IMG/VR virus record: IMGVR_UViG_3300030329_001736
Location: 36,093-100,092 of that record
DNA: 64,000 nucleotides
Direction: 5' to 3' (one strand)
From: a virus
Part shown: in pieces, positions 25,575 to 33,821 of the stretch
Layout: each line of letters opens with the position of its first letter
Position numbering within the stretch: the first letter of the stretch is position 1
Position numbers and translations under genes: made by a program
The notes under the pieces: model-generated
The model's input: only the letters and a program-made list of their open reading frames with translations
The model's database searches: none
What the model was told of the DNA's origin: nothing

Positions 25575-27878
25575 TTATGCTGCTTCTCTTTCTGGAATCA
25601 AATCCAAGTAATGTACTTTATTGTTTTGCTTGGATGCCTTATATACTTCTGAGATTAATGTGTTCTCTCCGTATATGTTAATATTCATTTCTATTTCAGT
25701 ATTATCAAATAGTCTTTCGCAATCTTGTGCCATAGCTAGTAGTTCTCCGGTAGTCCAGAACTCTACACCATTGGTTTCTACTTTCATATACTTAGGTTTG
25801 TTATCCCTGACTGTTTCCTTTTTCTCTTCCTCTGTAATTTCTCTTGGCATACTACAATCGAAGCCAAACAAATGGAAGTTACGGAAACCATATATGTGCA
25901 TCATACCAATAGATCGCATGGCAGCGCAAGTACCTCCATTAACAAACACTGCATCACTTTGGATATCTAGTTTCTTATCTACCTCTATACTCTCTGTTGA
26001 TTGACCCTTAACTTGTTTAGCTACAGCTTGTGAAAAGGCGTGCCATCCGTAGATGTTATCTGTTTTAGATTTAAGTAATTCAGTAACACTAGGATCAGTC
26101 ATAGAGGCTATAAAGAATTTTGTTGTATCATCTACAGTATCAAACAAAGATGAACGTACTACACCATGAGTGCTTGTGCCTGTTACTGGTCGAGGATCAA
26201 GTATAACACATGCCCACGGCTGTACACAAGCCTCTAGAAGTTTAGGATAACTGTGCTTCACACAGATAATCTTACCATTGGTTTCTTTCTGTACCCTCTT
26301 CACTTCTTCAAAGTCAACTGAAGGGCCAGCAGATACGATGATGGCATGTTCTTCGTGAATGTTACATGTCTTAATGGTATCCCACTTAGAGATTAGTTTT
26401 GCATTCTTATTAATGTTATCCCAGATATATTCTTTTGGTACAGAATCTTTAGGTTGAACAATGATAGGCATCTTAGTTAAATCTGTAGGAATATCAGGAA
26501 GACTATCATCATTAAGAAGAACAGCTAGATGGGTTCTTCCTCCACCCTTCACTCTATCTTGAGAGGGCAGAACAGTTACTCTCTTATTCTTCAGAGATTC
26601 TACAAGACGGTTAGTTCCTAAGTACTCGTCGTCCAAGATGTTTCCATTCTCATCCTTAGAAAAGAAATCATCAAAGACAATACAAGGAATATGCTTTAGA
26701 TTTTCGTAGTCTGACCTTACAGTTTCCTCACTGTGACCACCATCAATGAATGCAAAGGAAGCTTTCTTTAGTTTCTTCTGGGCTTTCTTCAGTGTAACTT
26801 TTGAATCACCTCTGAATAGATTAAAGGTGAACGTCTTACCTTGCTCCTTCATCTTCTTCTTGAAGTCAGACAGTCTCTTTCGTACTGCCTTGGCTTTGTT
26901 GTGTGCCTTAGAGTTTAGTTCTACTACATCTAACTCATCCGTAGCTTCTTCAAATAGATCGAAGCCTACATACCTAACCTTATCGCTCTTCTCAAAAGCA
27001 GCTAGTGACATTTCAATAGCACGACCGCCATTCCATGTACCTACCTCTACAATACTATCAGTAGCATACGCTCTAACAAGGTCTGCTAGTTGCCTGTAGC
27101 GTGGCAGATTAACATCTGGTGCAACAGTATCATCAGATAGCTCACTCTTCAGATTACCTTTGAAGTGTTTCATATACTGGGATACAGGAGAATTAGCAAA
27201 GGCAGACAAGCCCTTGACGTTTGGAGTAAGGTTGTGAACCTTCATGCCATGAGCAATGTAAATCTTTAGAAGACGTTCAAAGATAAAGCCATCATGCCAC
27301 TCTCTGTAAGACACCACCTCACCAATATCATAACACCCTCTCAAGTCTGCAAGAAGATAGTGAGGTGATTGATAATCAAGGTTAAAGCCCACGAAAGAAG
27401 TCTCACTGTAGTCTACATCCTTACGTCCGAGATGTACTAGCTCTGCTTTCTCTGGAAGAAAAGAAAGAACCTTCTCTTCGCTTAGAGGTTTGATAGTTTG
27501 AGTATCTGCATCAAGCCAGATCAACCATCCACCTTTGACTTCTTTCTCGCTTATCTCTAGGGATAGGTCAGTCATAGCATAGACTTTATGACACCACTTA
27601 ATAGCATCCATACGCCAGTTGTAGTCTACCACCCCTCCTTCAGTACCGTCATGTACCTTCATGCTCTCTCTGTAAGATAGCATGTCTTCTACATCATTAA
27701 GATTCCTGTACTCAATTACTTTTGAATAAGGAAACTCAGCTACCAATTCATCAGGACAGTCATGGTAGTAAGCAATAAGTTTAAGGTCGTCTTTCCAATA
27801 CTTAGCCACTGAGTTAAGCATGTTCTCGGCATAGCTTACATAGCCAGCCGCACTAAACGAAGTTACAAATCTGATCAT
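25575..27878 (-). CDS. Three-domain glycosyltransferase / SAM-methyltransferase / DUF115-like protein
   Basis: 767 residues from the ATG at 27878, chosen because GAGGAGAT lies 11 bases upstream and the previous stop ends 2 bases before it; a longer frame starts at 27932. Domain 1 (~1-245): GT-A-like glycosyltransferase with WLIWLDADTQT (D123, D125). Domain 2 (~260-440): class I methyltransferase of the Methyltransf_24 type, motif I IVEVGTWNGGRAIE, and FIDGGHSEETVRSDYEN. Domain 3 (~510-680): DUF115/MptE-like fold, IIVSAGPSVDFEEV, HLFGFDCSMPRE. Such fusions make or modify sugars on surfaces. It follows the glycosyltransferase at 27880 in one operon with the lysis genes. Targets could be virion proteins or host polysaccharide. 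Confidence 0.8.
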   Translation of the reverse strand: MIRFVTSFSAAGYVSYAENMLNSVAKYWKDDLKLIAYYHDCPDELVAEFPYSKVIEYRNLNDVEDMLSYRESMKVHDGTEGGVVDYNWRMDAIKWCHKVYAMTDLSLEISEKEVKGGWLIWLDADTQTIKPLSEEKVLSFLPEKAELVHLGRKDVDYSETSFVGFNLDYQSPHYLLADLRGCYDIGEVVSYREWHDGFIFERLLKIYIAHGMKVHNLTPNVKGLSAFANSPVSQYMKHFKGNLKSELSDDTVAPDVNLPRYRQLADLVRAYATDSIVEVGTWNGGRAIEMSLAAFEKSDKVRYVGFDLFEEATDELDVVELNSKAHNKAKAVRKRLSDFKKKMKEQGKTFTFNLFRGDSKVTLKKAQKKLKKASFAFIDGGHSEETVRSDYENLKHIPCIVFDDFFSKDENGNILDDEYLGTNRLVESLKNKRVTVLPSQDRVKGGGRTHLAVLLNDDSLPDIPTDLTKMPIIVQPKDSVPKEYIWDNINKNAKLISKWDTIKTCNIHEEHAIIVSAGPSVDFEEVKRVQKETNGKIICVKHSYPKLLEACVQPWACVILDPRPVTGTSTHGVVRSSLFDTVDDTTKFFIASMTDPSVTELLKSKTDNIYGWHAFSQAVAKQVKGQSTESIEVDKKLDIQSDAVFVNGGTCAAMRSIGMMHIYGFRNFHLFGFDCSMPREITEEEKKETVRDNKPKYMKVETNGVEFWTTGELLAMAQDCERLFDNTEIEMNINIYGENTLISEVYKASKQNNKVHYLDLIPEREAA

Positions 27879-27879
27879 T

Positions 27880-28632
27880 TTATTGTGCCATCTCCTCATA
27901 TAATTCTGTCCACTCTCTAGCATACTGCTCATCTACTTTTCTTTTAGGTTCCCACGTTCTGAACAAGGGACCGCCAGTAGTAAAGTGAACGCACTTAGGT
28001 TCAATATCAGGAGAAGAATGATCATCAAGCCAGTTCCATTCTTCGTTTATGCTTCCTATGTCCTCACTGTCACACCAATGAAATCCGTGTAGCCATGTAC
28101 CTGATTTAATATTAACATCTGATATAGTTAGTTCTGTCTTCAGCCAAGGGTGAGAACAGTTCCAGAACATAAAGCTAGACCAGTTCTTTCTTGGGTATAC
28201 CTGTTGTACTCTACCATCCATCTTAGTCTTAGCTTTAGGATAGTGCTTATGCTTCACACAACTAACTACTTTGTTAGTATCTTTATGTGAATTAAAAATT
28301 TCTAAGATGTCTGACCTGACAAACATATCGCAGTCCATGAAGATAGCATGACCTTGATGTAAGTTCAAGAAAGGAACAAGAAACCTAGAAAAACTAAAGT
28401 CAGTAGAGAAAGGTTTCCTATCAAAGATATCTACATGTTTACCTTCATCAAGGATTTTACCTCTACGATAAAGACCAGACAACCTCACACTATCTTGCAT
28501 CAAAGGTACAATATTAACAGGACCGGATGCATGTTTTAAAATGCTATACTTCAGTACATTGTAATAAGGTTCTTCTCTTGAATCATATCCAATGTAGACA
28601 GTAGGCATACGACTAATATCGCTATCCATCAT
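27880..28632 (-). CDS. Glycosyltransferase (GT-A, GT8-like)
   Basis: 250 residues. TVYIGYDSREEPYYNVLKYSILKHASGPVNI is the opening of GT8-like phage glycosyltransferases, and AIFMDCDMFV supplies the DxD metal/nucleotide-sugar site. HGFHWCDSEDIGSINEEWNW and CVHFTTGGP form the acceptor end. AAAGGAGATAATAATAATA precedes the double ATG. First gene after the 28.7 kb promoter and hairpin, and nearly overlapping the three-domain gene, so both probably act in one glycosylation pathway in the cytoplasm. Confidence 0.8.
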   Translation of the reverse strand: MMDSDISRMPTVYIGYDSREEPYYNVLKYSILKHASGPVNIVPLMQDSVRLSGLYRRGKILDEGKHVDIFDRKPFSTDFSFSRFLVPFLNLHQGHAIFMDCDMFVRSDILEIFNSHKDTNKVVSCVKHKHYPKAKTKMDGRVQQVYPRKNWSSFMFWNCSHPWLKTELTISDVNIKSGTWLHGFHWCDSEDIGSINEEWNWLDDHSSPDIEPKCVHFTTGGPLFRTWEPKRKVDEQYAREWTELYEEMAQ

Positions 28633-28660
28633 TATTATTATTATCTCCTTTCGTGCCTAT

Positions 28661-28697
28661 AAAAAGATAGAGGGCAGCACCCCAACCGCCCCCTATC
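28661..28697 (-). terminator. Intrinsic terminator-like hairpin (attenuator) in the glycosyltransferase leader
   Basis: Read on the minus strand: arm GATAGGGGGC, 12-base loop, arm GCCCTCTATC, then TTTTT. The 10 bp stem has one G-U pair. It lies ~30 bases before the glycosyltransferase start and ~30 bases after the promoter at 28731-28759, so most transcripts from that promoter may stop here unless antitermination occurs. Confidence 0.75.
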
Positions 28698-28724
28698 CTA
28701 CAGCCTAACGTACTTCCGACTAAC
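28661..28724 (-). ncRNA. Candidate short leader RNA between promoter and hairpin
   Basis: With a start ~7 bases after the -10 box at 28731-28736 and an end at the T-tract, a ~64-base RNA would be made. It contains no open frame of note. It could be a by-product of attenuation or a free small RNA. Existence is inferred solely from the promoter and terminator signals. Confidence 0.4.
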
Positions 28725-28730
28725 GACTGA

Positions 28731-28759
28731 ATCATACACTACTAATTAAGTAATGTCAA
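28731..28759 (-). promoter_or_regulatory. Strong sigma-70-like promoter for the glycosyltransferase-lysis-terS operon
   Basis: On the minus strand: TTGACA (28759-28754), 17-base spacer, TATGAT (28736-28731). The -35 is a perfect consensus and the -10 has 5 of 6. It sits just after the Hsp20 stop and drives towards 28632 and beyond. Confidence 0.8.
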
Positions 28760-28781
28760 GCATTGATTTGTATGGCATTAT

Positions 28782-29198
28782 CTATTTTATTGTAATTAAT
28801 TTAGGCTTTTCTTCTTCAGGAATAATTTCTTTTAATGTGACAGTGAGAAGACCGTCTTTTAAAGCAGCGTCTGTCACTTCCATAGCGTCAGATAAAGAGA
28901 ATGACTTACGGAATTTACGCGCAGCAATTCCTGTTACTATATAATTTTTAGTATCATCACCATATCTATTTCCAACAATAGTAAGTATGTTATCCTTCAA
29001 CTCAATTGTAATATTTTCTTTTGAGTATCCAGCAACAGCTAGTGTCAGCCTATAAATATTACCATTTTTTTCCAGATCATGTGGTGGGAATGAGCCAACA
29101 TTACTTGGTACTCGTTTAAATAAATCTTCAAAGGTAAATCCTAACATATAATCTGGAAGTGTTTTGGAATTTTTATTGATATAATCTATAAAGTTCAT
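28782..29198 (-). CDS. Small heat-shock protein (Hsp20/alpha-crystallin)
   Basis: 138 residues from the ATG at 29198, chosen because AAGGAGA lies just before it (an earlier ATG at 29213 precedes that site). The alpha-crystallin domain is clear: SFPPHDLEKNGNIYRLTLAVAGYSKENITIELKDNILTIVG, FRKSFSLSDAMEVTDAALKDGLLTVTL. ATP-independent holdase that would protect host or phage proteins from aggregation; related Hsp20 genes are known in cyanophages. It has its own promoter at 29257-29285 and lies between the RNR gene and the lysis operon. Confidence 0.9.
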   Translation of the reverse strand: MNFIDYINKNSKTLPDYMLGFTFEDLFKRVPSNVGSFPPHDLEKNGNIYRLTLAVAGYSKENITIELKDNILTIVGNRYGDDTKNYIVTGIAARKFRKSFSLSDAMEVTDAALKDGLLTVTLKEIIPEEEKPKLITIK

Positions 29199-29256
29199 TT
29201 CTGTCTCCTTCATTAAGCAAGTTAATTAAGTACACCACTATGGTCGTACTATTTAT

Positions 29257-29285
29257 ATGCTACTATAAGATGTAATAGTTGTCAA
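29257..29285 (-). promoter_or_regulatory. Sigma-70-like promoter before the Hsp20 gene
   Basis: On the minus strand: TTGACA (29285-29280), 17-base spacer, TAGCAT (29262-29257). The -35 is perfect, the -10 is 4 of 6. Lies in the 106-base gap between the RNR stop and the Hsp20 start. Confidence 0.6.
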
Positions 29286-29304
29286 GTAAAAAGATAATAA
29301 AGCG

Positions 29305-30990
29305 TTACACGCCGCAACTACCACCATGACCAGTGATATCACAGATATCGTGTGTCTCTAGGCTCTCTTCAAACTCTTCGCCTAACTTGGTCACTGCTTC
29401 TTCGTAAGGTACACTAGTTAAGGGTTGTCCGCCTCTGCAAGAATCGGGATAGACAGTAAAGCCTCGCAATCTGTGAGCATAAGAAGCAAGAGTGTTAGCA
29501 AAGTCATCTACTGTATCAGGATTGTTAAGCTTGCTACCCCATGATGGTAGGTTAATAGTAGAAGATATGGACATATCTACATAGTCTTGAACGTCTGCTT
29601 GAAACTTCATTCGACGTTCGTAATCTTCAGCAAGATCAAGAGCAGACTCAATCTTATCTGGAGCAGCACCATACAGATCAATCAACTCTTGTGCTGCACT
29701 ATCTACAACGTACTGATAATGCCAACGTGTACCACCTTTAAGATACCTACGCTTGTAAGCAACAGCGAAGATAGGCTCAACACCAGTAGATGTACCAGCA
29801 AGAATACCAATACTTCCTGTTGGTGCGATAGCCCTGTTAGCTACTGGTCTACTGATACTCATCTTATCGGCAGTCTCTCTCGATACCTTGTCGCTTTCTC
29901 CTTTGTAAACTCCTAACCATCTATGAAGTTCTTCTGTCACTTCGTACTTAGAACCCTTCTTGATGAGCCATTCATGCATACCCATCAAGCCAAGACCAAG
30001 ACGCCTGTTCTTTTCCCTGACAGAGTATACTTTATTATAGGGCAGCTTTGCTTTTAAAGTACCACAGATAAGAAACTTTGTAGCCAATCGTACAATATCT
30101 CTAAACTCACTAAGAGTGTCAATCCTACCCAAGTTAATGCTGCCAAGATTGCACACATCCGAGTCTGTATCGCTGCAGACTTCGGTACAAGCGTTGCGTA
30201 GAGTTTCGCTTTCCTTGTCAAAGAAGTTAAAACTAAAGCCCGGTTCTGCTGTTGATAGAGCTTGCCGTACATTATCCCGAAAGACATCTCCTACATCTCC
30301 TGTATCCCAATAGTTAAGTAACCATTCAGTATCATAATTAACACTAATGTTTGTCATGTCAAGAGGCGCTACAAAATTAAAGTCCTGTTCTTTAATCTGA
30401 CCTAGACTGTACTCTGTATTCCCTACCTTCATGTCATACCAGTTCTTACTGATCAAGAACTTGGGAATGTCTGAATGTTTCCAGTTCAGGCTGGCATATA
30501 TAGCTGACCTTCTGCTTCCACCCTGCATAACCCTTCGACCAATCTCATTGATCATCTGCATCTTAGGGATAGGACCAGAAGCCAGACCACCAGTACCAGA
30601 AAGAACTCTTCCTTCTTCTCTGTACACAGAATAGTCTGCACCAATACCACCACCTGTCATCAGGCATGACTCTGCTTTCCAAGAAAGGTTGGCCCAATCT
30701 TCGCGAGTATCTTCTTCAGCTTTGAGCAAGTAACAATTGTTAAAGAACTTGTTGGGTCTACCTGCATAATACAGATAGCGACCACCGGGAATAAATTTAA
30801 GATCAGTAATATATTCTTTTAGCTGGTCTTGTTCGTCATTGGTTAGTTGAACACCACATACATCCTCTACTAGAGTGGATGCTAGGCTTGCCCATGTTTC
30901 GCAACCTTGATGGGCATACTTGTGTTTGAAAATATCTTCAGAAAATTTAGAGCGAAACATAGGGTTTTCGTTAGATCGGAACGTAGGCAT
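29305..30990 (-). CDS. nrdJ: Class II (B12-dependent) ribonucleoside-triphosphate reductase
   Basis: 561 residues, the size of monomeric class II reductases. Radical-site motif NACTE (N266, C268, E270), first redox cysteine C86 (NNCYLL), second C280 (CNLGS), glycine-rich MTGGGIGADYSVYR and RVMQGGSRRSA, PTGSIGILAGTSTGVEP, and a C-terminal reducing pair C550/C559 (CDITGHGGSC). It makes deoxynucleotides and needs adenosylcobalamin from the host or its surroundings, but no oxygen and no small subunit. GGGAGACTAAACTAA precedes the ATG. With ThyX it forms a nucleotide-supply set for replication. Confidence 0.9.
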   Translation of the reverse strand: MPTFRSNENPMFRSKFSEDIFKHKYAHQGCETWASLASTLVEDVCGVQLTNDEQDQLKEYITDLKFIPGGRYLYYAGRPNKFFNNCYLLKAEEDTREDWANLSWKAESCLMTGGGIGADYSVYREEGRVLSGTGGLASGPIPKMQMINEIGRRVMQGGSRRSAIYASLNWKHSDIPKFLISKNWYDMKVGNTEYSLGQIKEQDFNFVAPLDMTNISVNYDTEWLLNYWDTGDVGDVFRDNVRQALSTAEPGFSFNFFDKESETLRNACTEVCSDTDSDVCNLGSINLGRIDTLSEFRDIVRLATKFLICGTLKAKLPYNKVYSVREKNRRLGLGLMGMHEWLIKKGSKYEVTEELHRWLGVYKGESDKVSRETADKMSISRPVANRAIAPTGSIGILAGTSTGVEPIFAVAYKRRYLKGGTRWHYQYVVDSAAQELIDLYGAAPDKIESALDLAEDYERRMKFQADVQDYVDMSISSTINLPSWGSKLNNPDTVDDFANTLASYAHRLRGFTVYPDSCRGGQPLTSVPYEEAVTKLGEEFEESLETHDICDITGHGGSCGV

Positions 30991-30995
30991 TTAGT

Positions 30996-31277
30996 TTAGT
31001 CTCCCTTTATAATATGATCGTGAGCGTACAGCATGAGTAAAGCGTAGTGTATCATCTTTGTTATGTCCTGTCTATTCCTTCCTCCTTTCTTTCCGTACCT
31101 CTTCCAGTATTTTAAAATATTACCCATAAGAAATCCTTCAGCATAACCGCTATCAAAAATAACTTCAGAGGCTTGGTGTTTTCCTTTAGCGTAGTGTTGT
31201 GTATATGTTTCTTGGATGTACTGATGAAGCTCATCTAGATAAGTATCTTCATCAAACTTAAAAGTAGGTAACGACAT
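30996..31277 (-). CDS. DUF3310-like small protein
   Basis: 93 residues. GYAEGFLMGNILKYWKRYGKKGGRNRQDITKMIHYALLML matches the GN-KY-R-x-KGG-x-x-D-x-K-x-x-Y core of the DUF3310 family (sometimes annotated nucleotide kinase on weak grounds). It lacks a Walker motif. AAGGAAGTTAGA before the ATG; 5 bases before the RNR gene, so it could belong to nucleotide metabolism. Confidence 0.6.
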   Translation of the reverse strand: MSLPTFKFDEDTYLDELHQYIQETYTQHYAKGKHQASEVIFDSGYAEGFLMGNILKYWKRYGKKGGRNRQDITKMIHYALLMLYAHDHIIKGD

Positions 31278-31287
31278 TCTAACTTCC

Positions 31288-31641
31288 TTATTTAAAAGAT
31301 ATGACAGTATTGATTCTCTTCCTTACATAATCTATTTCTTTAGACTCAATAACCTTATAGGCGAATGACCTAGCATAGTCAATATCTATTCCAGCTAAGT
31401 CACATACAGTTCCAAAGTCTTCTGCTGTAACGCCAACAGATGCAGTGAACCATGCTTTAGCACTGTCTCTTGCTAACCTAGCTTCGTTGGACTCTCGTTG
31501 TTCCTCTGGCTTGGTAGCATCTAAAATTGCTTGGAGAATTACAGTTAGAAAAAGAACTTGTTCTGGGGCTGTCTTCCTTGTTTCTATTAACTGTTCCACC
31601 TCAACTATAAAGTCATTACCAATCTCTATGCTATTCACCAT
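31288..31641 (-). CDS. Conserved small phage protein of unknown function
   Basis: 117 residues from the ATG at 31641 (MVNSIEIGN), which overlaps the endonuclease I stop by 11 bases; a longer frame begins at 31665. RDSAKAWFTASVGVTAEDFGTVCDLAGIDIDYARSFAYKVIES is a motif of a small protein common in marine phages next to replication genes. Helical, no catalytic motif. Function unknown. Confidence 0.6.
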   Translation of the reverse strand: MVNSIEIGNDFIVEVEQLIETRKTAPEQVLFLTVILQAILDATKPEEQRESNEARLARDSAKAWFTASVGVTAEDFGTVCDLAGIDIDYARSFAYKVIESKEIDYVRKRINTVISFK

Positions 31642-32014
31642 ACAACCATTCTTCTGGAATACCATCCTTTAAATCACAAAATAAAAAATCATTCTTGGTA
31701 CACCAGTCAGCGTAAGAAGTCTTTGACCCTTTATATATCTTGTTCTTAGAGTTAGTAAAGACAAACCTAACATCTGCTTCAGGATTGCTCTCTCTTAGAA
31801 AGAGATGCTTCTTCCTGTCTTCTCTGGTAAACCTTCCCTTAACTTCCAGAATAATACCTGTATCATCAAGAACAAAATCAGGCAAGTACTTTTTATGTTC
31901 GATCCACATGTAAGGAATATAGTGTGGCTCAAAGTCAAACCCAACATCTTTACTGGTTAGATATTCAGCAGCGGTTCTCTCTGCTCCTGATCTGAATCTA
32001 TAGTTCTGGGACAT
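31631..32014 (-). CDS. T7 gp3-like endonuclease I (Holliday junction resolvase)
   Basis: 127 residues. YLPDFVLDDTGIILEVKGRFTREDRKKH and RFVFTNSKNKIYKGSKTSYADWC match phage endonuclease I. Catalytic residues by alignment to T7 gp3 (E20, D55, E65, K67): E12, D46, E57, K59. It resolves branched DNA before packaging and helps degrade host DNA. Overlaps the exonuclease gene by 17 bases and the following gene by 11, so translation is coupled. Confidence 0.9.
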   Translation of the reverse strand: MSQNYRFRSGAERTAAEYLTSKDVGFDFEPHYIPYMWIEHKKYLPDFVLDDTGIILEVKGRFTREDRKKHLFLRESNPEADVRFVFTNSKNKIYKGSKTSYADWCTKNDFLFCDLKDGIPEEWLYGE

Positions 32015-32882
32015 TGGGCGTCTTACCTACTTCAGTAAGATACTTTACATTGGTTGAGTACTGGAACGCTCGTAGTCCTTGTCCGTTGTTGGCATCATTC
32101 CAACAATCAAACTTATAAGAACAATACACACACCCGGTATCAAGCTTACGATTGCCAGAAGCACCATCAGGAACATCATCATAACAACGATCAGGTGGAT
32201 TCCTATCGTTGATAGCTTGTCTAATATTGTCGATACGAGATTCTGCATTGATCATTTCCATGTGATGTACTGGGCAATATGTAATCTCTCCTGTCGTTTT
32301 ATCTATGACTACAAAGCCAGCTTCCTTTGCGTCATTAGCTTGAGCATAAGCAGATAGCTGGGAGATGTAACCGAAAGGATCATCTTGGAATATCTTTCCG
32401 CTTTGAAATTTCTTAAAAGAAAAACTAGATGCACTCTTAAAGTCTACCAGTACATCATCAACCTTACCATCTTGATGACCAACTACATTGTTAACCACTA
32501 ATTCTTTTTGTCTTTCTGTTACGCTATGCCCTGCAGTTTTGGAAAGAAAGACAAGCAAACATTCTAAGATATCTCCATAAAGAAACTTGATATAGTCTGA
32601 ACCAGATAGGCCATTCTCTTTGTCTTCTTCTTTATTGGACGGGTTGTTATATTTAGCATTAAGAGAATACCATATCTTCCTGTCTGGTTGTCCTATCATA
32701 GACAGTCTTAGATTTCTGCTTGGCTTCCTTTCCTCACTGATAGCAGAGACAACACATTCAGTAACATCTGCTGCTAGTTCCTTTAAATCTTCAGCAGATA
32801 TCGTAGCTTTCTTATTAGTAAAGAGACTATAAATATCCTCTACTAAAGTATCTATTGTTTTCTTTTGCGCTGTCCCTGCCAT
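31998..32882 (-). CDS. PD-(D/E)XK exonuclease, Cas4/RecB-like
   Basis: 294 residues. GHQDGKVDDVLVDFKSASSF gives the nuclease core (D138, D147-x-K149), followed by a Q-containing helix (GYISQLSAYAQA). Four C-terminal cysteines, C233, C251, C254 and C260 (CVYCSYKFDCW), could hold an iron-sulphur cluster as in Cas4/AddB nucleases. In T7-like replication modules this place holds the 5'-3' exonuclease, used in recombination and host DNA breakdown. The cluster is inferred, not proven. Confidence 0.75.
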   Translation of the reverse strand: MAGTAQKKTIDTLVEDIYSLFTNKKATISAEDLKELAADVTECVVSAISEERKPSRNLRLSMIGQPDRKIWYSLNAKYNNPSNKEEDKENGLSGSDYIKFLYGDILECLLVFLSKTAGHSVTERQKELVVNNVVGHQDGKVDDVLVDFKSASSFSFKKFQSGKIFQDDPFGYISQLSAYAQANDAKEAGFVVIDKTTGEITYCPVHHMEMINAESRIDNIRQAINDRNPPDRCYDDVPDGASGNRKLDTGCVYCSYKFDCWNDANNGQGLRAFQYSTNVKYLTEVGKTPNVPEL

Positions 32883-32890
32883 AGCTGTAC

Positions 32891-33118
32891 CTACGCAGCC
32901 TGTTTTGTAGGTAGCGGCTCACTGACAAGACGATAACGAGTATAGCTCTTACCCTCTGGCGTCTTAGCAGAGATAGCTTCGATAACGTAACCCTTCTTAC
33001 GCAACTTAGAGATCGCAGCAGTTACATTCTCTGCCCAACCATTTTCAATTGCAGTCTTTCTTGTAACTCGCATACGCTTACGCAGTGCAGTAAGAAGTTT
33101 GTTCTGTCCACTTCGCAT
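32891..33118 (-). CDS. Small winged-helix/HTH DNA-binding protein
   Basis: 75 residues. KLLTALRKRMRVTRKTAIENGWAENVTAAISKLRKKGYVIEAISAKTPEGKSYTRYRL has the layout of an HTH_55-like winged helix: recognition helix then a wing. AAAGGATAAATTA precedes the ATG. It sits between SSB and exonuclease genes and is a candidate transcription regulator, possibly of the palindromes near 46-47 kb, but no target is shown. Confidence 0.65.
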   Translation of the reverse strand: MRSGQNKLLTALRKRMRVTRKTAIENGWAENVTAAISKLRKKGYVIEAISAKTPEGKSYTRYRLVSEPLPTKQAA

Positions 33119-33232
33119 TAATTTATCCTTTCTATAGTGTGCAGTATCCTATATCCGACAGTCCCTCTCCACTCCTGTCAGACAGTTTTGTTGCCCCATA
33201 TCTTAATAGCAACCCCGTGTACACCTTATTAA
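33119..33232 (-). promoter_or_regulatory. Non-coding gap with a T7-promoter-like element and hairpin
   Basis: On the minus strand bases 33154-33132 match the T7 RNA polymerase promoter consensus at 15 of 23 positions, including CACTATAG with the G at 33132, followed by AAAGGA. A small inverted repeat (CTGTC/GACAG) lies near 33178. No phage RNA polymerase is in the window, so the match may be chance. Confidence 0.3.
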
Positions 33233-33718
33233 CTAAAAGGGTACTGCTTCTTCTTGCTGTTGATTGGAGGACGATGATGGCTTGACTACATAACCATCAT
33301 CAATGGATTCAAAGTCATTACTGTTTCCATAAGGAACAAGATCAACAACCTGTACAGCCATCAGGTCTGCACCTACACCAGACTTACCTGCATAAGTCCA
33401 ATCGTATGTAGAGAACTTAACATTGACCTGACTGCCGTTACCAATAAGCTGGTCATTCCAGTTATTATTGGCAGAGTCTTTGACGGTAGGAGCAGGACGC
33501 TCATCACCGTTCTTCTTATAAAGCTTACGCTTGATGGTGACAAAATCATTGCGACCATCACCCTTGTTCTTGATAGTTAAACCAAGACCTTCTACTGTAC
33601 TCTTAGTGTCGTCGTCCAACTCAAGATCAATTGAGTATACTGGTTCGTAGGTAGTGTTAGGAGCGAGGACGCTTGCCCAATGTGCCTTACCAGAAATAAT
33701 GTGGACGTTATTAGCCAT
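33233..33718 (-). CDS. Single-stranded DNA-binding protein, gp2.5-like
   Basis: 161 residues from the ATG at 33718 (MANNVHIISGKAHWASV), chosen because AAAGAAAGG precedes it; a longer frame starts at 33751. The OB-fold region contains TTYEPVYSIDLELDDDT and DFVTIKRKLYKKNG; the C-terminus is Ser/Gln-rich and ends EEAVPF, the acidic tail with terminal Phe that gp2.5-type SSBs use to bind polymerase and helicase. A promoter lies directly upstream. Confidence 0.8.
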   Translation of the reverse strand: MANNVHIISGKAHWASVLAPNTTYEPVYSIDLELDDDTKSTVEGLGLTIKNKGDGRNDFVTIKRKLYKKNGDERPAPTVKDSANNNWNDQLIGNGSQVNVKFSTYDWTYAGKSGVGADLMAVQVVDLVPYGNSNDFESIDDGYVVKPSSSSNQQQEEAVPF

Positions 33719-33773
33719 GTGTAAAACCTTTCTTTGTGTAGGCCGCACCATGCAACCTTTCTCTAGTTTCCGA

Positions 33774-33802
33774 ATTATGCACTATTACGAATGCTAAGTC
33801 AA
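33774..33802 (-). promoter_or_regulatory. Sigma-70-like promoter before the SSB gene
   Basis: On the minus strand: TTGACT (33802-33797), 17-base spacer, CATAAT (33779-33774); each box 5 of 6 to consensus. Lies in the 103-base gap between the nuclease stop and the SSB start and would drive SSB, HTH, exonuclease, endonuclease I and perhaps RNR. Confidence 0.7.
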
Positions 33803-33821
33803 GCACTCTTTAGAATATTTT

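Noticed and set aside
31998-32882. Cas4 of a CRISPR system
   Set aside because: It is in a T7-like replication module with endonuclease I and SSB; a phage exonuclease with similar fold is the simpler reading.
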